Part shown: one piece after another, positions 22,639 to 34,121 of the stretch | Layout of the letters: each line of letters starts with the position of its first letter | How positions within the stretch are numbered: the first letter of the stretch is position 1 | Source of the DNA: Lineus longissimus | Lineage: Eukaryota; Nemertea; Pilidiophora; Heteronemertea; Lineidae | Direction: 5' to 3' | Assembly: GCF_910592395.1 (NCBI RefSeq) | Contig: NC_088322.1 | Location: 1,676,001 to 1,740,000, forward strand | Length of the DNA: 64,000 nucleotides | Made by a program: the position numbers and the translations under genes | The notes under the pieces: model-generated | What the model was told of the DNA's origin: nothing | Database searches by the model: none | The model's input: the letters and a program-made list of their open reading frames with translations, nothing else

Positions 22639-24006
22639 TAGGCTATTCAGAAACTGAGCTATAAGTGTGTGGATACCTAGATACTTGGACACTCTTTTTA
22701 GGTATCTAAGTGTCCGGGTGTCCAGCGCCGTATTCACGAAGCACTCTTAGTCAGAGCACGCTCTTAGCGTACTCGTAGGTTATTCAGAAACTGAGCTATA
22801 AGTGTGTGGATACCTAGATACTTGGACACTCTTTTTAGGTATCTAAGTGTCCGGGTGTCCAGGGCCGTATTCACGAAGCACTCTTAGTCAGAGCACGCTC
22901 TTAGCGTCCTCGTAGGCTATTCAGAAACTGAGCTATAAGTGTGTGGATACCTAGATACTTGGACACTCTTTTTAGGTATCTAAGTGTCCGGGGGTGCAGG
23001 GCCGTATTCACGAAGAACTCTTAGTCAGAGCACGCTCTTAGCGTCCTCGTAGGCTATTCAGAAACTGAGCTTTAAGTGTGTGGATACCTAGATACTTGGA
23101 CACTCTTTTTAGATATCTAAGTGTCCTGGTGTCCAGGGCCGTATTCACGAAGCACTCTTAGTCAGAGCACGCTCTTAGCGTCCTCGTAGGCTATTCAGAA
23201 ACTGAGCTATAAGTGTGTGGATACCTAGATACGTGGACACTCTTTTTAGGTATCTAAGTGTCCGGGTGTCCAGGGCCGTATTCACGAAGCACCCTTAGTC
23301 AGAGCACGCTCTTAGCGTCCTCTTAGGCTATTCAGAAACTGAGCTATAAGTGTGTGGATACCTAGATACTTGGACACTCTTTTTAGGTATCTAAGAGTCC
23401 GGGTGTGCAGGGCCGTATTCACGAAGCACTCTTAGTCAGAGCACGCTCTTAGCGTCCTCGTAGGCTATTCAGAAAATCAGCTATAAGCGTGTGGATACCT
23501 AGATACTTGGACACTCTTTTCAGGTATCTAAGTGTCCGGGTGTCCAGGGCTGTATTCACGAAGCACTCTTAGTCAGAGCACGCTCTTAGCGTCCTCGTAG
23601 GCTATTCTGAAACTGAGCTATAAGTGTGTGGATACCTAGATACTTGGACACTCTTTTTAGGTATCTAAGAGTCCGGGTGTGCAGGGCCGTATTCACGAAG
23701 CACTCTTAGTCAGAGCACGTTCTTAGCGTCCTCGTAGGCTATTCAGAAACTGAGTTATAAGTGTGTGGATACCTAGATACTTGGACACTCTTTTTAGGTA
23801 TCTAAGTGTCCGGGTGTCCAGGGCCGTATTCACGAAGCACTCTCAGTCAGAGCACGCTCTTAGCGTCCTCGTAGGCTATTCAGAAACTGAGCTATAAGTG
23901 TGTGGATACCTAGATACTTGGACACTCTTTTTAGGTATCTAAGTGTCCGGGTGTCTAGGGCCGTATTCACGAAGCACTCTTAGTCAGAGCACGCTCTTAG
24001 CGTCCT

Positions 24007-24142
24007 CGTAGGCTATTCAGAAACTAGCTATAAGTGTGTGCATACCTAGATACGTGGACACTCTTTTTAGGTATCTAAGTGTCAGGGTGTCCAGGGCCGT
24101 ATTCACGAAGCACCCTTAGTCAGAGCACGCTCTTAGCGTCCT
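24007..24142 (+). repeat. First 136-bp AAACTAGC monomer
   Basis: One G is missing from AAACTGAGC, giving AAACTAGC at about 24023, with GTGTGCATACC and GATACGTGG in the same unit. It is the earliest of 18 such units in the window. The type with GTGCATACC recurs at 31141, 32235 and 36471. Confidence 0.85.
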
Positions 24143-25103
24143 CTTAGGCTATTCAGAAACTGAGCTATAAGTGTGTGGATACCTAGATACTTGGACACTC
24201 TTTTTAGGTATCTAAGTGTCCGGGTGTCCAGGGCCGTATTCACGAAGCACCCTTAGTCAGAGCACGCTCTTAGCGTCCTCGTAGGCTATTCAGAAACTGA
24301 GCTATAAGTGTGTGGATACCTAGATACTTGGACAATCTTTTTAGGTATCTAAGTGTCCGGGTGTCCAGGGCCGTACTCACGAAGCACCCTTAGTCAGAGC
24401 ACGCTCTTAGCGTCCTCGTAGGCTATTCAGCAACTAAGCTATAAGTGTGTGGATACCTTGATACTCGGACACTCTTTTTAGGTATCTAAGTGTCCGGGTG
24501 TCCAGGGCGGTATTCATGAAGCACTCTTAGTCAGAGCACGCTCTTAGCGTCCTCGTAGGCTATTCAGAAACTGAGCTATAAGTGTGTGGATACCTAGATA
24601 CTTGGACACTCTTTTTAGGTATCTAAGTGTCCGGGTGTCCAGGGCGGTATTCACGAAGCACTCTTAGTCAGAGCACGCTCTTAGCGTCCTCGTAGGCTAT
24701 TCTGAAACTGAGCTATAAGTGTGTGGATACCTAGATACTTGGACACTCTTTTTAGGTATCTAAGTGTCCGAGTGTCCAGGGCCGTATTCACAAAGCACTC
24801 TTAGTCAGAGCACGCTCTTAGCGTCCTCGTAGGCTATTCTGAAACTGAGCTATAAGTGTGTGGATACCTAGATACTTGGACACTCTTTTTAGGTATCTTA
24901 GTGTCCGGGTGTCCAGGGCCGTATTCACGAAGCACCCTTAGTCAGAGCACGCTCTTAGCGTCCTCGTAGGCTATTCAGAAACTGAGCTATAAGTGTGTGG
25001 ATACCTAGATACTTGGACACTCTTTTTAGGTATCTAAGTGACCGGGTGTCCAGGGCCGTATTCACGAAGCACCCTTAGTCAGAGCACGCTCTTAGCGTCC
25101 TCG

Positions 25104-25241
25104 TAGGCTATTCAGAAAATGAGCTATAAGCATGTGGATACCTAGATACTTGGACACTCTTTTTAGGTATCTAAGAGTCCGGGTGTGCAGGGCCGTGTCC
25201 CACGAAGCACTCTTAGTCAGAGCACGCTCTTAGCGTCCTCG
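25104..25241 (+). repeat. 138-bp monomer with 1-bp insertion
   Basis: GGCCGTGTCCCACGAAG replaces GGCCGTATTCACGAAG near 25190: one extra base plus neighbouring substitutions. Only one copy is seen; the matching unit in copies 2 and 3 of the 31-monomer repeat is normal. Confidence 0.88.
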
Positions 25242-25515
25242 TAGGCTATTCAGCAACTAAGCTATAAGTGTGTGGATACCTTGATACTCGGACACTCTTT
25301 TTAGGTATCTAAGTGTCCGGGTGTCCAGGGCGGTATTCATGAAGCACTCTTAGTCAGAGCACGCTCTTAGCGTCCTCGTAGGCTATTCTGAAACTGAGCT
25401 ATAAGTGTGTGGATACCTAGATACTTGGACACTCTTTTTAGGTATCTAAGTGTCCGGGTGTGCAGGGCCGTATTCACGAAGCACTCTTAGTCAGAGCACG
25501 CTCTTAGCGTCCTCG

Positions 25516-25635
25516 TAGGCTATTCAGAAACTGAGCTATAAGTGTGTGGATGCCTAGATACTTGGACACTCTTTTTAGGTATCTAAGTGTCCGGGTGTCC
25601 AGGGCCGTATTCACGAAGCACTCTTAGCGTCCTCG
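25516..25635 (+). repeat. 120-bp monomer, 17-bp CTCTTAG deletion, copy 1
   Basis: GCACTCTTAGCGTCC replaces the full internal duplication; the 17 bp lost run exactly from one CTCTTAG to the next. The same deletion is inherited at 33591-33710 and 37827-37946 within the 31-monomer repeats. The unit also has GGATGCCTAG. Confidence 0.93.
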
Positions 25636-25909
25636 TAGGCTATTCAGAAACTGAGCTATAAGTGTGTGGATACCTAGATACGTGGACACTCTTCTTAGGT
25701 ATCCAAGTGTCCGGGTGTCCAGGGCCGTATTCACGAAGCACCCTTAGTCAGAGCACACTCTTAGCGTCCTCGTAGGCTATTCAGAAACTGAGCTATAAGT
25801 GTGTGGATACCTAGATACTTGGACACTCTTTTTAGGTATCTAAGTGTCCGGGTGTCCAGGGCGGTATTCACGAAGCACTCTTAGTCAGAGCACGCTCTTA
25901 GCGTCCTCG

Positions 25910-26871
25910 TAGGCTATTCTGAAACTGAGCTATAAGTGTGTGGATACCTAGATACTTGGACACTCTTTTTAGGTATCTAAGTGTCCGGGTGTCCAGGGCC
26001 GTATTCACGAAGCACCCTTAGTCAGAGCACGCTCTTAGCGTCCTCGTAGGCTATTCAGAAACTGAGCTATAAGTGTGTGGATACCTAGATACTTGGACAC
26101 TCTTTTTAGGTATTTAAGTGTCCGGGTGTCCAGGGCCGTATTCATGAAGCACTCTTAGTCAGAGCACGCTCTTAGCGTCCTCGTAGGCTATTCAGAAAAT
26201 CAGCTATAAGCGTGTGGATACCTAGATACTTGGACACTCTTTTCAGGTATATAAGTGTCCGGGTGTCCAGGGCCGTATTCACGAAGCACTTTTAGTCAGA
26301 GCACGCTCTTAGCGTCCTCGTAGGCTATTCAGAAACTGAGCTATAAGTGTGTGGATACCTAGATACTCGGACACTCTTTTTAGGTATCTAAGTGTCCGGA
26401 TGTCCAGGGCCGTATTCACGAAGCACTCTTAGTCAGAGCACGCTCTTAGCGTCCTCGTAGGCTATTCAGAAACTGAGCTATAAGTGTGTGGATACCTAGA
26501 TACTTGGACACTCTTTTTAGGTATCTAAGTGTCCGGGTGTCCAGGGCTGTATTCACGAAGCACCCTTTGTCAGAGCACGCTCTTAGCGTCCTCGTAGGCT
26601 ATTCAGAAACTGAGCTATAAGTGCTGTGTGGATACCTGGATACTTGGACACTCTTTTTAGGTATCTAAGTGTCCGGTTGTCCAGGGCCGTATTCACGAAA
26701 CACTCTTAGTCAGAGCACGCACTTAGTGTCCTCGTAGGCTATTCAGAAACTTAGCTATAAGTGTGTGGATACCTAGATACTTGGACACTCTTTTTAGGTA
26801 TCTAAGTGTCCGGGTGTGCAGGGCCGTATTCACGAAGCACTCTTAGTCAGAGCACGCTCTTAGCGTCCTCG
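25910..26871 (+). repeat. 7-monomer (962-bp) repeat, copy a
   Basis: Units in order: TATTCTGAAAC with GCACCCTTAG; GGTATTTAAG with TTCATGAAG; AAAATCAGC with CTTTTCAGG, TATATAAG and GCACTTTTAG; GATACTCGG with CCGGATGTCC; GGGCTGTATTC with CACCCTTTGTCAG; AAGTGCTGTGTGG (3-bp insertion) with ACCTGGATAC, CCGGTTGTCC, GAAACACTC and GCACGCACTTAGTGTCC; AAACTTAGC with GTGCAGGG. The 962-bp length is 7 x 137 + 3. Six copies lie in three tandem dimers. Confidence 0.92.
26595..26734 (+). repeat. 140-bp monomer type with 3-bp insertion
   Basis: AAGTGCTGTGTGG carries three extra bases (CTG or equivalent) against AAGTGTGTGG. Nine units have it, starting at 26595, 27557, 29751, 30576, 34807, 35770, 39043, 40006 and 42200. 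Seven of them share ACCTGGATAC, CCGGTTGTCC and GCACGCACTTAGTG; the units at 29751 and 42200 do not, so the insertion has been separated from those linked variants at least once. Confidence 0.92.
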
Positions 26872-27833
26872 TAGGCTATTCTGAAACTGAGCTATAAGTG
26901 TGTGGATACCTAGATACTTGGACACTCTTTTTAGGTATCTAAGTGTCCGGGTGTCCAGGGCCGTATTCACGAAGCACCCTTAGTCAGAGCACGCTCTTAG
27001 CGTCCTCGTAGGCTATTCAGAAACTGAGCTATAAGTGTGTGGATACCTAGATACTTGGACACTCTTTTTAGGTATTTAAGTGTCCGGCTGTCCAGGGCCG
27101 TATTCATGAAGCACTCTTAGTCAGAGCACGCTCTTAGCGTCCTCGTAGGCTATTCAGAAAATCAGCTATAAGCGTGTGGATACCTAGATACTTGGACACT
27201 CTTTTCAGGTATATAAGTGTCCGGGTGTCCAGGGCCGTATTCACGAAGCACTTTTAGTCAGAGCACGCTCTTAGCGTCCTCGTAGGCTATTCAGAAACTG
27301 AGCTATAAGTGTGTGGATACCTAGATACTCGGACACTCTTTTTAGGTATCTAAGTGTCCGGATGTCCAGGGCCGTATTCACGAAGCACTCTTAGTCAGAG
27401 CACGCTCTTAGCGTCCTCGTAGGCTATTCAGAAACTGAGCTATAAGTGTGTGGATACCTAGATACTTGGACACTCTTTTTAGGTATCTAAGTGTCCGGGT
27501 GTCCAGGGCTGTATTCACGAAGCACCCTTTGTCAGAGCACGCTCTTAGCGTCCTCGTAGGCTATTCAGAAACTGAGCTATAAGTGCTGTGTGGATACCTG
27601 GATACTTGGACACTCTTTTTAGGTATCTAAGTGTCCGGTTGTCCAGGGCCGTATTCACGAAACACTCTTAGTCAGAGCACGCACTTAGTGTCCTCGTAGG
27701 CTATTCAGAAACTTAGCTATAAGTGTGTGGATACCTAGATACTTGGACACTCTTTTTAGGTATCTAAGTGTCCGGGTGTGCAGGGCCGTATTCACGAAGC
27801 ACTCTTAGTCAGAGCACGCTCTTAGCGTCCTCG
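26872..27833 (+). repeat. 7-monomer (962-bp) repeat, copy b
   Basis: Immediately follows copy a with the same seven variant monomers (TATTT at 27073 against 26111). It has a private CCGGCTGTCC in unit 2. It ends copy 1 of the 31-monomer unit. Confidence 0.92.
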
Positions 27834-30800
27834 TAGGCTATTCAGAAACTGAGCTATAAGTGTGTGGATACCTAGATACTTGGACACTCTTTTTAGGTAT
27901 CTAAGTGTCCGGGTGTCCAGGGTCGTATTCACGAAGCACTCTTAGTCAGAGCACGCTCTTAGCGTACTCGTAGGCTATTCAGAAACTGAGCTATAAGTGT
28001 GTGGATACCTAGATACTTGGACACTCTTTTTAGGTATCTAAGTGTCCGGGTGTCCAGGGCCGTATTCACGAAGCACTCTTAGTCAGAGCACGCTCTTAGC
28101 GTCCTCGTAGGCTATTCAGAAACTAGCTATAAGTGTGTGGATACCTAGATAAGTGGACACTCTTTTTAGGTATCTAAGTGTCCGGGTGTCCAGGGCCGTA
28201 TTCACGAAGCACCCTTCGTCAGACCACGCTCTTAGCGTCCTCGTAGGCTATTCAGAAACTGAGCTATAAGTGTGTGGATACCTAGATACTTGGACACTCT
28301 TTTTAGGTATCTGAGTGTCCGGGTGTCCAGGGCCGTATTCACGAAGCACTCTTAGTCAGAGCACGCTCTTAGCGTCCTCGTAGGCTATTCAGAAAATCAG
28401 CTATAAGCGTGTGGATACCTAGATACTTGGACACTCTTTTCAGGTATCTAAGTGTCCGGGTGTCCAGGGCCGTATTCACGAAGCACTCTTAGTCAGAGCA
28501 CGCTCTTAGCGTCCTCGTAGGCTATTCAGAAACTGAGCTATAAGTGTGTGGATACCTAGATACTTGGACACTCTTTTTAGGTATCTAAGTGTCCGGGTGT
28601 CCAGGGCCGTATTCACGAAGCACTCTTAGTCAGAGCACGCTCTTAGCGTCCTCATAGGCTATTCAGAAACTGAGCTATAAGTGTGTGGATACCTAGATAC
28701 TTGGACACTCTTTTTAGGTATCTAAGTGTCCGGGTGTCCAGGGCCGTATTCACGAAGCACTCTTTGTCAGAGCACGCTCTTAGCGTCCTCGTAGGCTATT
28801 CAGAAACTGAGCTATAAGTGTGTGGATACCTAGATACTTGGACACTCTTTTTAGGTATCTAAGTGTCCTGGTGTGCAGGGCCGTATTCACGAAACACTCT
28901 TAGTCAGAGCACGCACTTAGTGTCCTCGTAGGCTATTCAGAAACTGAGCTATAAGTGTGTGGATACCTAGATACTTGGACACACTTTTTAGGTATCTAAG
29001 TGTCCTGGTGTCCAGGGCCGTATTCACGAAGCACTCTTAGTCAGAGCACGCTCTTAGCGTCCTCGTAGGCTATTCAGAAAATGAGCTATAAGCGTGTGGA
29101 TACCTAGATACTTGGACACTCTTTTTAGGTATCTAAGTGTCCGGGTGTCCAGGACCGTCTTCACGAAGCACTCTTAGTCAGAGCATGCTCTTAGCGTCCT
29201 CGTAGGCTATTCAGAAAATCAGCTATAAGCGTGTGGATACCTAGATACTTGGACACTCTTTTCAGGTATCTAAGTGTCCGGGTGTCCAGGGCCGTATTCA
29301 CGAAGCACTCTTAGTCAGAGCACGCTCTTAGCGTCCTCGTAGGCTATTCAGAAAATGAGCTATAAGCGTGTGGATACCTAGATACTTGGACACTCTTTTT
29401 AGGTATCTAAGTGTCCGGGTGTCCAGGGCCGTATTCACGAAGCACTCTTAGTCAGAGCACGCTCTTAGCGTCCTCGTAGGCTATTCAGAAACTGAGCTAT
29501 AAGTGTGTGGATACCTAGATACTCGGACACTCTTTTTAGGTATCTAAGTGTCCGGGTGTCCAGGGCCGTATTCACGAAGCACTCTTAGTCAGAGCACGCT
29601 CTTAGCGTCCTCGTAGGCTATTCAGAAACTGAGCTATAAGTGTGTGGATACCTAGATACTTGGACACTCTTTTTAGGTATCTAAGTGTCCGGGTGTCCAG
29701 GGCCGTATTCACGAAGCACCCTTTGTCAGAGCACGCTCTTAGCGTCCTCGTAGGCTATTCAGAAACTGAGCTATAAGTGCTGTGTGGATACCTAGATACT
29801 TGGACACTCTTTTTAGGTATCTAAGTGTCCGGGTGTCCAGGGCCGTATTCACGAAGCACTCTTAGTCAGAGCACGCTCTTAACGTCCTCGTAGGCTATTC
29901 AGGAACTGAGCTATAAGTGTGTGGATACCTAGATACTTGGACACTCCTTTTAGGCATCTAAGTGTCCGGGTGTCCAGGGCCGTATTCACGAAGCACTCTT
30001 AGTCAGAGCACGCTCTTAGCGTCCTCGTAGGCTATTCAGAAAATGAGCTATAAGCGTGTGGATACCTAGATACTTGGACACTCTTTTTAGGTATCTAAGT
30101 GTCCGGGTGTGCAGGGCCGTATTCACGAAGCACTCTTAGTCAGAGCACGCTCTTAGCGTCCTCGTAGGCTATTCAGAAACTGAGCAATAAGTGTGTGGAT
30201 ACCTAGATACTTGGACACTCTTTTTAGGTATCTAAGTGTCCGGGGGTGCAGGGCCGTATTCACGAAGAACTCTTAGTCAGAGCACGCCTTTAGCGTCCTC
30301 GTAGGCTATTCAGAAACTGAGCTATAAGTGTGTGGATACCTAGATACTTGGACACTCTTTTTAGATATCTAAGTGTCCTGGTGTCCAGGGCCGTATTCAC
30401 GAAGCACTCTTAGTCAGAGCACGCTCTTAGCGTCCTCGTAGGCTATTCAGAAACTGAGCTATAAGTGTGTGGATACCTAGATACTTGGACACTCTTTTTA
30501 GGTATCTAAGTGTCCGGGTGTCCAGGGCTGTATTCACGAAGCACCCTTTGTCAGAGCACGCTCTTAGCGTCCTCGTAGGCTATTCAGAAACTGAGCTATA
30601 AGTGCTGTGTGGATACCTGGATACTTGGACACTCTTTTTAGGTATCTAAGTGTCCGGTTGTCCAGGGCCGTATTCACGAAACACTCTTAGTCAGAGCACG
30701 CACTTAGTGTCCTCGTAGGCTATTCAGAAACTTAGCTATAAGTGTGTGGATACCTAGATACTTGGACACTCTTTTTAGGTATCTAAGTGTCCGGGTGTCC

Positions 30801-31810
30801 AGGGCCGTATTCACGAAGCACTCTCAGTCAGAGCACGCTCTTAGCGTCCTCGTAGGCTATTCAGAAACTGAGCTATAAGTGTGTGGATACCTAGATACTT
30901 GGACACTCTTTTTAGGTATCTAAGTGTCCGGGTGTCCAGGGCCGTATTCACGAAGCACTCTCAGTCAGAGCACGCTCTTAGCGTCCTCGTAGGCTATTCA
31001 GAAACTGAGCTATAAGTGTGTGGATACCTAGATACTTGGACACTCTTTTTAGGTATCTAAGTGTCCGGGTGTCTAGGGCCGTATTCACGAAGCACTCTTA
31101 GTCAGAGCACGCTCTTAGCGTCCTCGTAGGCTATTCAGAAACTAGCTATAAGTTTGTGCATACCTAGATACGTGGACACTCTTTTTAGGTATCTAAGTGT
31201 CCGGGTGTCCAGGGACGTATTCACGAAGCACCCTTAGTCAGAGCACGCTCTTAGCGTCCTCTTAGGCTATTCAGAAACTGAGCTATAAGTGTGTGGATAC
31301 CTAGATACTTGGACACTCTTTTTAGGTATCTAAGAGTCCGGGTGTGCAGGGCCGTATTCACGAAGCACTCTTAGTCAGAGCACGCTCTTAGCGTCCTCGT
31401 AGGCTATTCAGAAAATCAGCTATAAGCGTGTGGATACCTAGATACTTGGACACTCTTTTCAGGTATCTAAGTGTCCGGGTGTCCAGGGCTGTATTCACGA
31501 AGCACTCTTAGTCAGAGCACGCTCTTAGCGTCCTCGTAGGCTATTCAGAAAATGAGCTATAAGCATGTGGATACCTAGATACTTGGACACTCTTTTTAGG
31601 TATCTAAGTGTCCGGGTGTCCAGGGCCGTATTCACGAAGCACTCTTAGTCAGAGCACGCTCTTAGCGTCCTCGTAGGCTATTCAGAAACTGAGCTATAAG
31701 TGTGTGGATACCTAGATACTTGGACACTCTTTTAAGGTATCTAAGTGTCCAGGTGTCCAGGGCCGTATTCACGAAGCACTCTTAGTCAGAGCACGCTCTT
31801 AGCGTCCTCG
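27834..31810 (+). repeat. 29-monomer spacer between 31-monomer copies 1 and 2
   Basis: 3,977 bp = 29 monomers + 4 bp of indels. The first 17 monomers (to 30164) recur after copy 3 at 40283-42613, offset 12,449 bp, sharing GGGTCGTATTC, GGACCGTCTTC (29154 and 41603), GAGCATGCTC and TAGGCATCTAAG (about 29952 and 42401). The remaining 12 contain pieces of other blocks: GGGGGTGCAGGG and AGATATCTAAG as at 22.99-23.12 kb, a run like units 5-7 of the 7-monomer repeat (30.5-30.8 kb), and GTCTAGGG as at 23953. Confidence 0.82.
28108..28243 (+). repeat. 136-bp AAACTAGC / GATAAGTGG monomer type
   Basis: One G is deleted from AAACTGAGC, linked here with GATAAGTGG and usually GCACCCTTAG or GCACCCTTCG. AAACTAGC lies near 24023, 28121, 31141, 32235, 36471, 40570, 42901, 43859, 44269, 45090, 45774, 46184, 47005, 48100, 49195, 54811, 56180 and 59192 (18 units). 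The four oldest-looking ones with GTGCATACC have GATACGTGG instead. The type has spread across about 35 kb, first with the zone C repeats and then in zone D. Confidence 0.9.
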
Positions 31811-33590
31811 TAGGCTATTCTGAAACTGAGCTATAAGTGTGTGGATACCTAGATACTTGGACACTCTTTTTAGGTATCTAAGAGTCCGGGTGTGCAGGGC
31901 CGTATTCACGAAGCACTCTTAGTCAGAGCACGTTCTTAGCGTCCTCGTAGGCTATTCAGAAACTGAGTTATAAGTGTGTGGATACCTAGATACTTGGACA
32001 CTCTTTTTAGGTATCTAAGTGTCCGGGTGTCCAGGGCCGTATTCACGAAGCACTCTCAGTCAGAGCACGCTCTTAGCGTCCTCGTAGGCTATTCAGAAAC
32101 TGAGCTATAAGTGTGTGGATACCTAGATACTTGGACACTCTTTTTAGGTATCTAAGTGTCCGGGTGTCTAGGGCCGTATTCACGAAGCACTCTTAGTCAG
32201 AGCACGCTCTTAGCGTCCTCGTAGGCTATTCAGAAACTAGCTATAAGTGTGTGCATACCTAGATACGTGGACACTCTTTTTAGGTATCTAAGTGTCAGGG
32301 TGTCCAGGGCCGTATTCACGAAGCACCCTTAGTCAGAGCACGCTCTTAGCGTCCTCTTAGGCTATTCAGAAACTGAGCTATAAGTGTGTGGATACCTAGA
32401 TACTTGGACACTCTTTTTAGGTATCTAAGTGTCCGGGTGTCCAGGGCCGTATTCACGAAGCACCCTTAGTCAGAGCACGCTCTTAGCGTCCTCGTAGGCT
32501 ATTCAGAAACTGAGCTATAAGTGTGTGGATACCTAGATACTTGGACAATCTTTTTAGGTATCTAAGTGTCCGGGTGTCCAGGGCCGTACTCACGAAGCAC
32601 CCTTAGTCAGAGCACGCTCTTAGCGTCCTCGTAGGCTATTCAGCAACTAAGCTATAAGTGTGTGGATACCTTGATACTCGGACACTCTTTTTAGGTATCT
32701 AAGTGTCCGGGTGTCCAGGGCGGTATTCATGAAGCACTCTTAGTCAGAGCACGCTCTTAGCGTCCTCGTAGGCTATTCAGAAACTGAGCTATAAGTGTGT
32801 GGATACCTAGATACTTGGACACTCTTTTTAGGTATCTAAGTGTCCGGGTGTCCAGGGCGGTATTCACGAAGCACTCTTAGTCAGAGCACGCTCTTAGCGT
32901 CCTCGCAGGCTATTCTGAAACTGAGCTATAAGTGTGTGGATACCTAGATACTTGGACACTCTTTTTAGGTATCTAAGTGTCCGAGTGTCCAGGGCCGTAT
33001 TCACGAAGCACTCTTAGTCAGAGCACGCTCTTAGCGTCCTCGTAGGCTATTCTGAAACTGAGCTATAAGTGTGTGGATACCTAGATACTTGGACACTCTT
33101 TTTAGGTATCTAAGTGTCAGGGTGTCTAGGGCCGTATTCACGAAGCACCCTTAGTCAGAGCACGCTCTTAGCGTCCTCGTAGGCTATTCAGAAACTGAGC
33201 TATAAGTGTGTGGATACCTAGATACTTGGACACTCTTTTTAGGTATCTAAGTGACCGGGTGTCCAGGGCCGTATTCACGAAGCACTCTTAGTCAGAGCAC
33301 GCTCTTAGCGTCCTCGTAGGCTATTCAGAAAATCAGCTATAAGCGTGTGGATACCTAGATACTTGGACACTCTTTTCAGGTATCTAAGTGTCCGGGTGTC
33401 CAGGGCCGTATTCACGAAGCACCCTTAGTCAGAGCACGCTCTTAGCGTCCTCGTAGGCTATTCAGAAAATGAGCTATAAGCATGTGGATACCTAGATACT
33501 TGGACACTCTTTTTAGGTATCTAAGAGTCCGGGTGTGCAGGGCCGTATTCACGAAGCACTCTTAGTCAGAGCACGCTCTTAGCGTCCTCG

Positions 33591-33710
33591 TAGGCTATTC
33601 AGCAACTAAGCTATAAGTGTGTGGATACCTTGATACTCGGACACTCTTTTAAGGTATCTAAGTGTCCGGGTGTCCAGGGCCGTATTCACGAAGCACTCTT
33701 AGCGTCCTCG
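33591..33710 (+). repeat. 120-bp monomer, 17-bp CTCTTAG deletion, copy 2
   Basis: Same deletion as 25516-25635 (GCACTCTTAGCGTCC at about 33694) in the matching place of the 31-monomer unit. The left part differs (TCAGCAACTAAGC, CTTGATACTCGG, TTTTAAGG), because the two monomers that separate these features in copy 1 are absent here; the unit looks like a fusion of two monomer types. Confidence 0.92.
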
Positions 33711-34121
33711 TAGGCTATTCAGAAACTGAGCTATAAGTGTGTGGATACCTAGATACGTGGACACTCTTCTTAGGTATCTAAGTGTCCGGGTGTCCAGGGC
33801 CGTATTCACGAAGCACCCTTAGTCAGAGCACACTCTTAGCGTCCTCGTAGGCTATTCAGAAACTGAGCTATAAGTGTGTGGATACCTAGATACTTGGACA
33901 CTCTTTTTAGGTATCTAAGTGTCCGGGTGTCCAGGGCCGTATTCACGAAGCACTCTTAGTCAGAGCACGCTCTTAGCGTCCTCGTAGGCTATTCAGAAAC
34001 TGAGCTATAAGTGTGTGGATACCTAGATACTTGGACACTCTTTTTAGGTATCTAAGTGTCCGGGTGTCCAGGGCGGTATTCACGAAGCACTCTTAGTCAG
34101 AGCACGCTCTTAGCGTCCTCG

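Larger units (their letters stand above)
5070..23186 (+). repeat. Array zone B
   Basis: Marked by GAAGAACTCTT, GTGTCCTGG, GTATTTACGAAG, TCCAGCGCCG, GCGTACTCGTAGGTTA, CTTGGTCAG, AGGTGTCTAAG and AAACTTAGC. These occur in fixed orders that define 4-, 5-, 6-, 7- and 13-monomer higher-order repeats. Four length changes lie here: a 12-bp deletion at 5263, a 47-bp truncated monomer at 10127, and 1-bp deletions near 18447 and 22581. Zone A and zone C markers are nearly absent from the interior. Confidence 0.75.
23598..27833 (+). repeat. 31-monomer (4,236-bp) higher-order unit, copy 1 (rearranged)
   Basis: Shares with copies 2 and 3 the order TATTCTGAAAC with AAGAGTCC; GAGTTATAAG (23752); CTCTCAGTCAG; GTCTAGGG (23953); AAACTAGC with GTGCATACC; GTGTCAGGG; CTTGATACTCGG (about 24458); CCGAGTG (24768); GTGACCGGG (25040); and the 7-monomer dimer at the end. 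Offset to copy 2 is 8,213 bp at both ends, but in the middle it changes by +137, -275 and +137 bp: this copy lacks the AAAATCAGC monomer before GCATGTGG, carries two extra monomers before 25516, and lacks one near 25.8 kb. Net length is nevertheless 4,236 bp. Confidence 0.85.

Noticed and set aside
30240-30420. Transposition of a zone B block into zone C
   Set aside because: The GGGGGTGCAGGG and AGATATCTAAG pair at 30.2 kb matches 22.99-23.12 kb in register with neighbouring monomers, so copying by satellite exchange explains it; there are no target-site duplications or element ends.
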